64,000 nt of DNA from Pigmentiphaga sp. NML030171. GTDB taxonomy: Bacteria; Pseudomonadota; Gammaproteobacteria; Burkholderiales; Burkholderiaceae_B. Under the pieces are notes generated by a model, which saw only the letters and a program-made list of their open reading frames with translations, was not told the origin of the DNA and made no database searches. The first letter of the stretch is position 1. Each line of letters begins with the position of its first letter. The stretch covers positions 62,001 to 126,000 of the forward strand of contig NZ_NINX01000015.1 in assembly GCF_002188635.1 (NCBI RefSeq), in the 5' to 3' direction. This document shows positions 33,056 through 41,520 of the stretch, in pieces. The translations under genes and the position numbers were made by a program.

Positions 33056-33802
33056 ATGTCCGAACCCGTCCGCCTATCCAAACGCATGTCCGAACTGGGA
33101 CTCTGCTCCCGCCGGGAGGCGGATGAATGGATCAGCCGCGGCTGGGTGCGCGTGGACGGCGCGGTGGTGTCGGTGCTGGGCAGCAAGGTGCTGCCGAACC
33201 AGAAGATCACCATCGAACGCCAGGCCAGCGCCGAACAGGCGCAGCGGGTCACCATCCTGCTGAACAAGCCGGTCGGTTATGTCAGCGGCCAGGCCGAGGA
33301 CGGCTACCAGCCTGCCGTGACCCTGGTCAAGGCCAGCACGCGATGGACCGGAGACCGCTCGCCCATCCGCTTCCAGCCCAGCCAGTTGCGCAGCCTGGTG
33401 CCGGCCGGACGGCTGGACATCGATTCGGTGGGCCTCTTGGTACTGACCCAGGATGGCCGCATCGCCAAGCACCTGATCGGCGAGGACTCCACCGTCGACA
33501 AGGAATACCTGGTCCGCGTGCAATACACCCGTCCGGGACGCCTGCCCGACAGCGACCTGAAGCGGCTCAACCATGGCCTGTCGCTGGACGGCAAGCCGCT
33601 GCGGCCAGCCAAGGTTCGCTGGCAGAACGACGACCAGTTGTCCTTCACGCTGCGCGAGGGCAAGAAACGCCAGATCCGCCGCATGTGCGAACTGGTGGGC
33701 CTGAAGGTGGTGGGACTGAAGCGCGTGCGCATCGGCGGCGTGGCGCTGGGCGACCTGCCGCCGGGGCAATGGCGCTATCTTCGGCCCGACGAACGGTTCT
33801 GA
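33056..33802 (+). CDS. 23S rRNA pseudouridine synthase, RsuA/RluB/E/F family
   Basis: A 248-residue enzyme with an N-terminal S4 RNA-binding domain (RLSKRMSELGLCSRREADEWISRGWVRVDG) and the family catalytic motif PAGRLDIDSVGLLVLTQDG, where the first Asp forms the adduct with uridine. The C-terminal motif is REGKKRQIRRMCELVGLKVVGLKRVRIG. Sequence and length look most like RluF, which modifies U2604 of 23S rRNA, but RluB or RluE cannot be excluded. The start MSEPVRLSK fits the family; a TTG 15 bases upstream is possible. Confidence 0.87.
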   Translation: MSEPVRLSKRMSELGLCSRREADEWISRGWVRVDGAVVSVLGSKVLPNQKITIERQASAEQAQRVTILLNKPVGYVSGQAEDGYQPAVTLVKASTRWTGDRSPIRFQPSQLRSLVPAGRLDIDSVGLLVLTQDGRIAKHLIGEDSTVDKEYLVRVQYTRPGRLPDSDLKRLNHGLSLDGKPLRPAKVRWQNDDQLSFTLREGKKRQIRRMCELVGLKVVGLKRVRIGGVALGDLPPGQWRYLRPDERF

Positions 33803-33803
33803 T

Positions 33804-34766
33804 TCAGTCCAGCGACGCGCCCGATTCCTTGACCGCCGTGGCCCACACCTTGTTGTCGTCGGCCAGCTTGCGGGCGAACTGCTCGGGCGTATTGCACAGT
33901 ACCGATACTCCGATGGCCGCCAGCTTCGCGGCGAACCCCGCGTCCTTGCCCGCTTCCGCCAGCGAGCCGGCGATGCGGTCGATCACCTCGCGAGGCGTGC
34001 CCGCCGGCGCGGCGATGCCGTTCCAGGTTTCCGTGGAAAACCCGGGATAGCCCTGCTCGGCCACCGTCTTGACCGAAGGCAGGTCGGTCGACCGGCGCTC
34101 GCCGGATACCGCCACGACGCGCAGCTTGTCGCTCTTGACGTAGGGCAGGACCTCGGCGACGTTGGCGAAGTACATGGGCACCTGCCCGCCCACCACGTCG
34201 GCGATGGCCGGCGCGCCGCCGCGATACGGGGCGTGGATCATCGACAGGCTGGCGCGCTTGACGAACATGGCCATCGTCAAATGGCTGACCGAGCCGCTGC
34301 CCGCCGAGGCATAGGCGACCTGGCCCGGCCGCGCCTTGATGTAGTCCACCAGTTCCGGCAGGCTCTTGGCCGGGAAGCCGGGATGGACCGCCAGCGCGAA
34401 CTCGTTGGTGGCCACGATGGACACCGGCGCGAAGTCCTTGATGGGATCGTACCGGACCTTCTGCAAGGCCGGAACGATGGCCATCTGCGGCAAGGTGGCC
34501 ATGAACAGCGTGTAGCCGTCGGGCCGGGCGCGCGCGACGTAGTCCGCGGCGATCGCGCCGTTGGCCCCCGGGCGGTTGTCGACCACCACGGTCTGCTTGA
34601 GCTGCGTGGTCAGCCATTCGGCGGTGATCCGCGCGATGCTGTCGGTATTGCCGCCGGCGGCGAACGGCACGACCAGCGTGATCGCGCGCTCGGGCCATGC
34701 CGCATGCGCGGCCCCCGCCATGGTCAGCGAAAGAAGAACCCCTGCAAATCGCCACTTCATTTTCAT
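33804..34766 (-). CDS. TctC/Bug-family receptor of the 33.8-39.2 kb catabolic locus
   Basis: A 320-residue receptor with a short signal peptide (MKMKWRFAGVLLSLTMAGAAHA). Family motifs are ITLVVPFAAGGNTDSIARI, VVVDNRPGANGAIAADYVA, PDGYTLFM and PYRGGAPAIADVVGGQ. GGGGAA is 6 bases before the ATG at 34766. It is the third gene of a leftward operon after the EthD-like gene and the FCD regulator, and its ligand is presumably the substrate of the rightward operon beyond the shared promoter. Confidence 0.91.
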   Translation of the reverse strand: MKMKWRFAGVLLSLTMAGAAHAAWPERAITLVVPFAAGGNTDSIARITAEWLTTQLKQTVVVDNRPGANGAIAADYVARARPDGYTLFMATLPQMAIVPALQKVRYDPIKDFAPVSIVATNEFALAVHPGFPAKSLPELVDYIKARPGQVAYASAGSGSVSHLTMAMFVKRASLSMIHAPYRGGAPAIADVVGGQVPMYFANVAEVLPYVKSDKLRVVAVSGERRSTDLPSVKTVAEQGYPGFSTETWNGIAAPAGTPREVIDRIAGSLAEAGKDAGFAAKLAAIGVSVLCNTPEQFARKLADDNKVWATAVKESGASLD

Positions 34767-34795
34767 GCCATTCCCCGACGTGCGTGGTTGAAAAA

Positions 34796-35464
34796 TCAGG
34801 CTGCGTGATTCATTTCCCGATAGACGTCGCGTGCCTCGGTTTCGGCCGCCTTTACGTGCGCCACGGCCACGGCGCGCGCCTCGCGGGCATCGCCCTTCTC
34901 CAGCGCGCCATAGATGGCCTCGAGCTCGCGCACGCTGTGCTTGGCGCGGCCGGGGCTGGCCATGGTCCGGGCCCGCAGGAAGTTGATGCGTGTCAAGAGG
35001 CCGTGCAGTACCTCGCCCATGACCGCGTTCCCGCAGCATTGGATGATCACTTCATAGAAATCCGCCGTGGCCGAGATGCGCGTCTTCCAGTCCTGCTGGT
35101 CGACGGCGGCGGCAAAGATGTCGAGCGCCTCGCGCATGCGGCGCAGGTCGTCCTGCTTGACGCGCCCGGCCGCCAGCGCGGCGGCCTCGCCTTCGAGCAG
35201 CGCGCGCAGGTGATAGATGTTCTCGGCCTCTTCCCAGCTCAGTTCGGCCACCGACGGCCCCTTGTTGGGCACGATGGTGATGAGCTTTTCCGTCGCCAGC
35301 ACCCGCAGCGCCTCGCGCACGGAAGTGCGGCTGACGCCCAGCAGGCTGCACAGCTTGGCCTCGACCAGCCGTTCGCCCGGCTTGAAGTAGCCGCTGGTGA
35401 TGGCTTCGCGGACCAGGCGCACCGTTTCCTGTTGCACCGAGCGCGGAGAGATCTTCAGGTCCAT
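34796..35464 (-). CDS. GntR-family (FCD) transcriptional regulator
   Basis: A 222-residue regulator: N-terminal winged helix (VREAITSGYFKPGERLVEAKLCSLLGVSRTSVREALRVLATEKLI) and a C-terminal FCD domain (LRALLEGEAAALAAGRVKQDDL; ADFYEVIIQCCGNAVM; HVKAAETEARDVYREM). It lies between the EthD-like gene (16-base gap) and the TctC gene, and probably binds the palindrome ATTGTATGACAAT at 36168-36180, controlling both the leftward and rightward transcripts of this locus. Confidence 0.9.
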   Translation of the reverse strand: MDLKISPRSVQQETVRLVREAITSGYFKPGERLVEAKLCSLLGVSRTSVREALRVLATEKLITIVPNKGPSVAELSWEEAENIYHLRALLEGEAAALAAGRVKQDDLRRMREALDIFAAAVDQQDWKTRISATADFYEVIIQCCGNAVMGEVLHGLLTRINFLRARTMASPGRAKHSVRELEAIYGALEKGDAREARAVAVAHVKAAETEARDVYREMNHAA

Positions 35465-35480
35465 GGGATCGTGTCTCCGG

Positions 35481-36137
35481 TTACAGCGGCGGCAGTTGCC
35501 GGGCCTGGTGGCGGTCGAACAGGTCGTATGTCCCCTTGAACCAGGGCTGAGCGGCGAGGCGCTCGCGCCAGGGCGTGGCGCGGGCCTTCGCGCGGGCCGG
35601 CGACTCCAGCGCGCCGACGTCGTCCAGGTAGTGCAGCGCCAGCCGGTTGTAGCGGCCCGGCTCGCCGTCCTTGACATGGAAGCGCCGCACCGTCCGCCAC
35701 TGGGGGCATTCCAGCAGCAGCGGCACGTGATCCTGCTCGTACCAGGCGTCGAAATCGTCCAGGTGTTCCGTGGGCACGTTGAACCACACGGGATAGAGCA
35801 CCGGGGCATTCAGGGCTTCGGGCGAGGCGTCGCCGGCGCTGCCGATTTCCTCGCACAGGTAGCGGGTGAATCCGGAGACGTTGCGCAGCATCCACGCCGT
35901 TTCCTCGGAAGGATGCTGCTTGATGGCCTGGTAGGCGACGGTGCGCAGCGCGGCCAGATCGTCCATTTCATAGACGGCCAGGTAGTTGCGCTCGGGCGCG
36001 GCGTACCGCTGGGCGCTGACGAAACCGCGCAGGCCCATGCGGATGGGGATGTGCTCGGTGTCGTACCAGTGGTTGAACCTGTCCTCCCACTCGGGGGCCG
36101 GTTTCATTTCCGAGAACAGAATGGCGCGTCCGCGCAT
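35481..36137 (-). CDS. Conserved protein with two ferredoxin-like (EthD/dimeric alpha-beta barrel type) halves
   Basis: A 218-residue soluble protein. Two similar segments, WEDRFNHWYDTEHIPIRM (about 16-33) and LDDFDAWYEQDHVPLLLE (about 125-142), mark a duplicated small domain of the EthD / dimeric alpha-beta barrel kind, each with a W-Y-x-x-x-H-x-P core. Such domains occur in small oxygenases, isomerases or accessory proteins of degradative pathways; the function here is not known. AGGAGG precedes the ATG at 36137. It is the first gene of the leftward operon, under the shared promoter region 36157-36185. Confidence 0.75.
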   Translation of the reverse strand: MRGRAILFSEMKPAPEWEDRFNHWYDTEHIPIRMGLRGFVSAQRYAAPERNYLAVYEMDDLAALRTVAYQAIKQHPSEETAWMLRNVSGFTRYLCEEIGSAGDASPEALNAPVLYPVWFNVPTEHLDDFDAWYEQDHVPLLLECPQWRTVRRFHVKDGEPGRYNRLALHYLDDVGALESPARAKARATPWRERLAAQPWFKGTYDLFDRHQARQLPPL

Positions 36138-36156
36138 GGCGTCCTCCTGACCTTCA

Positions 36157-36185
36157 TTGACTTTATGATTGTATGACAATAACAT
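36157..36185 (+). promoter_or_regulatory. Promoter with a palindromic operator for the catabolic operon
   Basis: TTGACT (36157-36162), 17 bases, TAACAT (36180-36185) form a good promoter toward the DUF1185-amidohydrolase-monooxygenase operon. The palindrome ATTGT-ATG-ACAAT (36168-36180) fills the spacer, where a repressor would block polymerase. On the other strand TACAAT (complement of 36168-36173) could be the -10 for the EthD-like gene. The FCD regulator of this locus is the likely ligand-responsive repressor. Confidence 0.6.
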
Positions 36186-36252
36186 CGTCGAACATTCGGT
36201 TCAACAAGAATTTGAAACCCTCGCCGAGGGTGGCTGACGTCAGGAGCGACAC

Positions 36253-36831
36253 ATGCAATTGAAAGTACGCAGGTGGCAGGCGATCGTGGAAGAGAAGCTC
36301 GAGGAAGCCGGCCGGCCGGCCGACGGATCGCTGCGCAAGGCGGCCATCGTGGCCTTCGTGGAAAACCCCTACGCCGGCCGATATGTGGAAGACCTGTCGC
36401 CCATGATCGAGGCCAGCCCCGAACTGGGCGCCCGCATGGCCGCCCGTCTGCGCGCGGCCTATGGCGACCATCCGATCCTGTCGTACGGCAAGGCCGGCGT
36501 CGTGGGGCTGGGCGGGGAACAGGAACATGCCAACGCGCTGCTGACGACGGCGTCGGCCGAACCCCTGCGCAAGGAGATCGGCGGCGGCAAGGCCTGGATC
36601 TCGTCGGTGACCAAGATCGGCGGACCGGGCACGGTGCTGGACGTGCCGCTGGCCTCCAAGGATGCGCTGTACGTGCGCTCGCTCTATAACGCCATGACGC
36701 TGTATTTCGCCGACGGCCCCCTGCCCGACGAAATCGCGCTGGTGTTCGCCGTCTCCAACCGCGAGCGGCTCAACGCGCGCGTGGGCGGCCTGCGGCTGCG
36801 GGACGTGCAGGGCAAGGACGGACTCGTTTGA
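36253..36831 (+). CDS. DUF1185 'amino acid synthesis' (AmS) family protein
   Basis: A 192-residue protein of the DUF1185/AmS family, recognised from KAAIVAFVENPYAGRYVEDLSPMIEASPELGARMA, LSYGKAGVVGLGGEQEHANALLT and GPGTVLDVPLASKDALYVRSLYNAMT. The biochemical role of the family is not established; members sit in catabolic operons for ring or amide compounds. AGGAG precedes the ATG. It is the first gene of a three-gene operon, 10 bases before the amidohydrolase. Confidence 0.82.
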   Translation: MQLKVRRWQAIVEEKLEEAGRPADGSLRKAAIVAFVENPYAGRYVEDLSPMIEASPELGARMAARLRAAYGDHPILSYGKAGVVGLGGEQEHANALLTTASAEPLRKEIGGGKAWISSVTKIGGPGTVLDVPLASKDALYVRSLYNAMTLYFADGPLPDEIALVFAVSNRERLNARVGGLRLRDVQGKDGLV

Positions 36832-36841
36832 GGAGCACACG

Positions 36842-38038
36842 ATGAAACTCGCCATCGTCAACCTGGGCCGGATACTGACCGGCGAATGGCGCGAGCCCTA
36901 TGCCTCGGGCGACGCCATCCTGATGCAGGACGGGCTGATCTCCAAGGTCGGCACGCTGAGTCCTGCGGAAGTCGAAAGCGCCGACGTGGTCATCGACGCG
37001 GCCGGCACCACCGCCATTCCGGGCCTAATCGACTCGCAGGTGCACAACACCTTCGGCGACTACACGCCGCGGCAGAAGACCGTGGGCTTCCTGGAAAGCT
37101 ACGTGCACGGCGGCGTCACCACCGGCATCACGGCCTCGGAAGTGCACACGCCCGGCCGCCCCAAGGATCCGGCCGGCGTCAAGGCGCTGGCGGTGGCCGC
37201 CCAGCGCTGCTTCCAGGACTACCGTCCGGGAGGCATGCGGGTATATGCGGGCTCCATCATCATCGAACCCGGCCTGGTGGAACAGGACTTCGCCGACATC
37301 GCCGCGCAGGGCGTCTGGCTGGCCAAGGCCGGCTTCGGCGCGGTCAAGACCCCGTACGACTACGTGCAGGCCATAGGCTGGGCCCGCAAGCACGGCATGA
37401 TCACCACCGTGCATACCGGCGGCTCGTCCATACCCGGTTCGTCGGGCATCTGGGCCGAGCACCTGATCGCCATGAACCCGCATGTCTCGTTCCACGTCAA
37501 CGGCGGCCCCGTGGCCATGCCCGACGAGGGTTTTCCGAAGATGGTGTACGAGTCGGAGATCGCGCTGCAGGTCTGCACCGCGGGCAACCTGCGCACCACG
37601 CTCATGCTGGGCGACATGGTGCGCAAGGCCGACCAGTTCGACCGTTTCCTGATCGCCACCGACACGCCCACCGGCAGCGGCATCATGCCGCTCGGCATGA
37701 TGTACACGATCACCCACCTTGCCAGCCTGACCGACATGCCGGTGGAATGGGCCATCGCGGCGGCAACCGGCAACAACGCCCGGGTCTACGGCATCAACAG
37801 CGGTTTCCTGAAGCCGGGCAAGGATGCCGACGTGGTCCTGCTGGACGCCTGCGTGGGCGGATCCAAGGACGATCCGCTCGATGCCCTGCGCAACGGCGAC
37901 ATCGCCGCGGTGTCGGCCGTCGTGACCGCCGGCGTTCCGCGCTTCGTCGGCAAGAGCCGCAACACCCCGGCCGGCAACCGCCCGGTCCGCGTGGCCCGCT
38001 GCGACATTCCCCAGGACTACTCCACCGGAGGCCATTGA
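36842..38038 (+). CDS. Amidohydrolase-superfamily protein, enamidase-like
   Basis: A 398-residue member of the metal-dependent amidohydrolases, with the small N- and C-terminal beta sandwich (ends in VLLDACVGG..AGVPRFVGKSRNTP) around a TIM barrel. The segments GDYTPRQKTVGFLES, HGGVTTGITASEVHTPGRPKD, HTGGSSIPGSSG, HVNGGP and ATDTPTGSG resemble the enamidase of anaerobic nicotinate degradation, which opens a cyclic enamide. The metal motif usually written D-x-H-x-H reads DSQVH here, so the first histidine is glutamine (Gln66); metal content or activity may differ. It is between the DUF1185 gene and a flavin monooxygenase whose ATG follows its stop directly. A nitrogen-ring substrate is possible but not proven. 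Confidence 0.8.
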   Translation: MKLAIVNLGRILTGEWREPYASGDAILMQDGLISKVGTLSPAEVESADVVIDAAGTTAIPGLIDSQVHNTFGDYTPRQKTVGFLESYVHGGVTTGITASEVHTPGRPKDPAGVKALAVAAQRCFQDYRPGGMRVYAGSIIIEPGLVEQDFADIAAQGVWLAKAGFGAVKTPYDYVQAIGWARKHGMITTVHTGGSSIPGSSGIWAEHLIAMNPHVSFHVNGGPVAMPDEGFPKMVYESEIALQVCTAGNLRTTLMLGDMVRKADQFDRFLIATDTPTGSGIMPLGMMYTITHLASLTDMPVEWAIAAATGNNARVYGINSGFLKPGKDADVVLLDACVGGSKDDPLDALRNGDIAAVSAVVTAGVPRFVGKSRNTPAGNRPVRVARCDIPQDYSTGGH

Positions 38039-39247
38039 ATGAGCAAGCACATCGCCATCGTGGGCGCCGGGCCGGTCGGTGTCGTCGCGGCGCTGGCCGC
38101 CGTCCAGCAGGGCTTCCGGGTCTCGCTGTACGAAGCCGAGTCGCGCGTGGACGACAGCCCCCGCGCCGCCACCACCCATAGCTCGACCCTGGAGATGATC
38201 GCCCGCGTGGGGCTGATCGACCGCTTCGTCAAGGAAGGCCTGACGGCGCGCTACTTCCAGTTCTGGGACCAGGCCGCGCAGTCCATGGTGGCCCAGTTCG
38301 ACCACGAGATCCTGAAGGACGACACGCCCTACCCCTTCGTCGTGCAGACCGAGCAGCACAAGCTCGGCAACATGGGCATCGAGAAACTGCGCACGTACGC
38401 GGACGCGGCGGTCCACTTCGAGCATCGCATCACGGCGGTCGCGCAGTCCGGGGACGGCGTGACCCTGACCGCCCAGGCCCCCGGCGGAGAGGTACGCATC
38501 GAGGCCGACTACGTGATCGCGGCCGACGGCGGCCGCAGCGCGCTGCGCAAGGCGCTGGACATCCCGTTCGAAGGCATGACCTGGCCCGAGCGCTTCATCG
38601 TCATCACGGTCAAGGACGACTTCGAGCGCCTGATGGGCTGCTGCTACCGCAACTACCTCGCCCACCCCGACGCCTGGACGAACCTGTTCAAGATCTCGGG
38701 GGACGACATGCAGGGGCGCTGGCGCGCGGTGTTTCCGTCCGGCGTGGACGAGACCGACGAAGAGGCCCTGAGCGACGCCGCGGTGGCCCGCCGCCTTGCC
38801 CACGTGTTCCCCAGGGCCGAGCCCTACGAGGTGCTGCACCGTAACATCTACCGCGTCCACCAGCGGGTGGCGGCGCGCTTCCGGCAGGGCCGGGTGTTCC
38901 TGGCGGGCGACGCCGCGCACGTCAACAACCCCATCGGCGGCCTGGGGCTGAACTGCGGCATCCACGACGCCATGGAACTGGTCGACATGCTGGCCGCCGT
39001 CGAACGGGGCGAGGAAGACGCGTCGGTCTTCGATCGCTACGAGCGCCGGCGCCGGCAGATGAACATCGAGTTCGTGCAGCAGCAGACGGTCAACAACAAG
39101 AAGCGCCTGGAGGAGAAGGATCCCGCCGTGCGCGCGCAGGCGCTGGACGACATCCGCAGGATCGCCGACGATCCGCAGCGGCACCGGCAGTTCCTGCTGC
39201 GCAGCTCGCTGATCGACAGCGTGCGCAAGGCCAGGACGATCGCCTGA
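38039..39247 (+). CDS. FAD-dependent aromatic monooxygenase (group A)
   Basis: A 402-residue class A flavoprotein hydroxylase. The FAD motif GAGPVGVVAALAAVQQGFRVSLYEAE is at the N-terminus, VIAADGGRSALRKAL is the DG motif and GRVFLAGDAAHVNNPIGGLGLNCGIHDAMELV is the GD motif. These enzymes hydroxylate phenolic or heteroaromatic rings with NAD(P)H and O2. There is no signal peptide. Its start follows the amidohydrolase stop without a gap. Together the operon suggests ring hydroxylation plus amide or enamide hydrolysis of an unidentified compound. Confidence 0.88.
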   Translation: MSKHIAIVGAGPVGVVAALAAVQQGFRVSLYEAESRVDDSPRAATTHSSTLEMIARVGLIDRFVKEGLTARYFQFWDQAAQSMVAQFDHEILKDDTPYPFVVQTEQHKLGNMGIEKLRTYADAAVHFEHRITAVAQSGDGVTLTAQAPGGEVRIEADYVIAADGGRSALRKALDIPFEGMTWPERFIVITVKDDFERLMGCCYRNYLAHPDAWTNLFKISGDDMQGRWRAVFPSGVDETDEEALSDAAVARRLAHVFPRAEPYEVLHRNIYRVHQRVAARFRQGRVFLAGDAAHVNNPIGGLGLNCGIHDAMELVDMLAAVERGEEDASVFDRYERRRRQMNIEFVQQQTVNNKKRLEEKDPAVRAQALDDIRRIADDPQRHRQFLLRSSLIDSVRKARTIA

Positions 39248-39254
39248 GGCGCCC

Positions 39255-39272
39255 GGGCCGGTTCGCCGGCCC
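39255..39272. terminator. GC hairpin with TTCG loop between convergent genes
   Basis: GGGCCGG-TTCG-CCGGCCC is a perfect 7-bp stem with a stable UUCG-type tetraloop, in the 24-base gap between the monooxygenase stop and the pqiC stop. No T-run follows, so it is probably a Rho-assisted terminator or 3' end protector for either side. Confidence 0.5.
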
Positions 39273-39883
39273 TATCCCGCCGCGCAGTACGGCGCCGGGC
39301 CGCCGCCCGGCACCGCGCGCACGCTGGCGGCGATGGCATCGGCCACCAGGGCGACCAGCCCCTGGTGGGCCGCCACCACGTCGGCGACCGACCCGCCGGC
39401 CGCGGCCTGCTCGAAGCGGCCCAGGCAGACCTGCCCCGCGCCGCCGGCCGACGGCTTGACCGACCAGGCCACGGTGGCCTCGACCGGTCCGCCCAGGCGC
39501 GCGTCCAGGCGCGAGAACTCGACGTTGATGCGATAGGCGGGCTTGCCCGCCACCCCGCCCTTGGCCACGTCCACCGCGTGCAGCCGGCCCTGGAGCGCCG
39601 AGGACAGGGCATCCTGCAATTCGTCGCCCAGCGTGGCGGACCACCGCTGCCCTTCCAGCATCTGTACCTTCGCGCCATCCTCGCGCAGCACGATCTGGCG
39701 ACGGCGCAGGCGCTCGGGCAGCGCCACCGGGGCGAGGTCGATCACCATGGCCGGTCCGGCCGAGGGCGCGGCGGCCGCGTCCCGGGGCGGGGCCTGCAGC
39801 GTGTAGACGTCGGGCGCCACCGGCGCGGCGCAACCCGACAGTCCCGCGGCCAGCGCCGCCGTGGCCAGCACGAATGTCTTCAT
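39272..39883 (-). CDS. pqiC: PqiC-type lipoprotein (ABC-type transport auxiliary component)
   Basis: A 203-residue lipoprotein: signal peptide with lipobox LSGC (Cys18) and then the PqiC/YmbA domain (VYTLQAPP; RRRQIVLREDGAKVQMLEGQRWSATLGDELQDALSSAL; YRINVEFSRLDARLGG). PqiC sits in the outer membrane, facing the periplasm, and works with the PqiB tube in lipid traffic between the membranes. Its ATG overlaps the pqiB stop (ATGA). The protein is the last product of the pqi operon. Confidence 0.86.
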   Translation of the reverse strand: MKTFVLATAALAAGLSGCAAPVAPDVYTLQAPPRDAAAAPSAGPAMVIDLAPVALPERLRRRQIVLREDGAKVQMLEGQRWSATLGDELQDALSSALQGRLHAVDVAKGGVAGKPAYRINVEFSRLDARLGGPVEATVAWSVKPSAGGAGQVCLGRFEQAAAGGSVADVVAAHQGLVALVADAIAASVRAVPGGGPAPYCAAG

Positions 39884-41520
39884 CGTTCTTCCTTGGGCTT
39901 TCCACGCAGCAGCGACTGCGGGTTCTCTTCCAGATAGTCGGTCAACTGGCGCAGCGAATTGGCCGTGCGCATCAGTTCCCGCAACGCGCGCCGCAGGTCC
40001 TGCTGCATGGGGGCATCCGCCGAGAACGTGCCTTCGGCCGCCTTGAGCGTCTTGCGCGCGTCCTCCATCGTCGCCACGATCTCCGGGGCGACCTGGCCGT
40101 CCAGCCGCTTCACCAGCTTGTCGGCGGACGCCATGGTCTCGCGCATGCCGGCCAGCGCCGCCGTCAGGTCACGGCCGATGGCGTCGAACGGCACCTTGCC
40201 GATCTTGTCCACGATGTCGGCCAGCTTGCCCTGCAATTCATCGAAGGCGCCCGGTATCGTCGGGAATTCGTCCAGGCCGTGGCTGCGGCCCATGTTGGCC
40301 GGCGGCGGCGCACCCTTGAAGAAATCGATGGCGACGTACATCTGACCGGTCAGCAGGTTGCCGTTGCGCAGTTGGGCGCGCATGCCGCGGCGCACCAGCG
40401 CGTCCGTCAGGCGGCGCTCCGCGTCGGCATCCAGCGCGCCCGGCTCGCCGGGCCGGCGCAAGCCCAGGCGCGAGGGATAGAAGTCCACCACCACCGGCAG
40501 CCGGAAGGAATTGGTGGACCGGTCGAACTCGATGCCAATGGAGCGGACGGCGCCTATCACCACCCCGCGGAAGTCGACCGGCGCACCGGGCGACAGGCCC
40601 CGGACCGATTGCTCGAAGTACATCACCACGCTGGTCGCCGGACCGTCGTCGACCTTGAGCGCGTCGTCCTGGTTGCCGGCAAGCTGGAACACGGCATCGT
40701 CCTGCGCCGGCTGCCCCGGCGGCAGGTGGGGCGAGTCGATGAACGAGACGCCGCCCAGCAGCACGGTGGAGATCGATTCGGTCTGCAGCTTCAGGCCGTC
40801 GGCGTCCAGCTTGAGGTTGACGCCGCTGGAATGCCAGAAGCGGGAACTGGTGGTGACGAAGCTGTCGTAGGGCGACCGGACGAATACCCGCACGGTCACG
40901 CCCTTGCCGTTCTGGTCCAGGTCATAGGCCACGACCTGGCCCACGTTGACGCGGCGGAAGTACACCGGCGAACCGATGTCGAGCGAGCCCAGGTCGCCGG
41001 CGTGCAGGACGAACTGCTTGCCCGGCGTGTCGGCCGTCACGATGGGCGGCACTTCCAGGCCCGTGAACGAGTCCTCGCGCTCCTGCGAACGTCCGGCGTC
41101 CACGCCTATGTAGGCGCCCGACAGCAGCGTGCCCAGGCCGCTGACGCCGCTGGCGGCGATGCGCGGCTTGACCACCCAGAAGCGGCTGTCCTCGACGGCG
41201 AAGTTGGCGGCATCGGAGGTCAGCTCGACCTCGACGATGACGTGCGACCGGTCTTCGGCCAGGCGGATGGATTTCACCTGGCCGATGTCCACGTCCTTGT
41301 AGCGGACCTTGGTCTTGCCCGCCTCGATGCCTTCGGCCGAGCGGAAGGTGATGTCGATGGTCGGCCCGCGGGCATACCAGCTGTTGACCGCGAACGAAAG
41401 GCCGGCGATGGCCGCGACGATGGGAATCAGCCAGACCAGCGACGGCAGCCACCGGTTGGGCCGGCGGCGCGCCGGCTCGCCCGGCGTGGCGTCGGCGGGA
41501 GTATCAGGCTTGGTTGTCAT
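39880..41520 (-). CDS. pqiB: Intermembrane transport protein PqiB (MCE family)
   Basis: A 546-residue protein with one N-terminal membrane helix (LPSLVWLIPIVAAIAGLSFAV) and three MCE domains: ITFRSAEGIEAGKTKVRYKDVDIG, LHAGDLGSLDIGSPVYFRRVNVGQV and YFEQSVRGLSPGAPVDFRGVVIGAV. A helical C-terminal region follows, ending in SLRQLTDYLEENPQSLLRGK. PqiB stacks MCE rings into a tube across the periplasm. The length matches E. coli PqiB. It overlaps the upstream pqiA gene by 17 bases and pqiC by 4. Confidence 0.94.
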   Translation of the reverse strand: MTTKPDTPADATPGEPARRRPNRWLPSLVWLIPIVAAIAGLSFAVNSWYARGPTIDITFRSAEGIEAGKTKVRYKDVDIGQVKSIRLAEDRSHVIVEVELTSDAANFAVEDSRFWVVKPRIAASGVSGLGTLLSGAYIGVDAGRSQEREDSFTGLEVPPIVTADTPGKQFVLHAGDLGSLDIGSPVYFRRVNVGQVVAYDLDQNGKGVTVRVFVRSPYDSFVTTSSRFWHSSGVNLKLDADGLKLQTESISTVLLGGVSFIDSPHLPPGQPAQDDAVFQLAGNQDDALKVDDGPATSVVMYFEQSVRGLSPGAPVDFRGVVIGAVRSIGIEFDRSTNSFRLPVVVDFYPSRLGLRRPGEPGALDADAERRLTDALVRRGMRAQLRNGNLLTGQMYVAIDFFKGAPPPANMGRSHGLDEFPTIPGAFDELQGKLADIVDKIGKVPFDAIGRDLTAALAGMRETMASADKLVKRLDGQVAPEIVATMEDARKTLKAAEGTFSADAPMQQDLRRALRELMRTANSLRQLTDYLEENPQSLLRGKPKEER

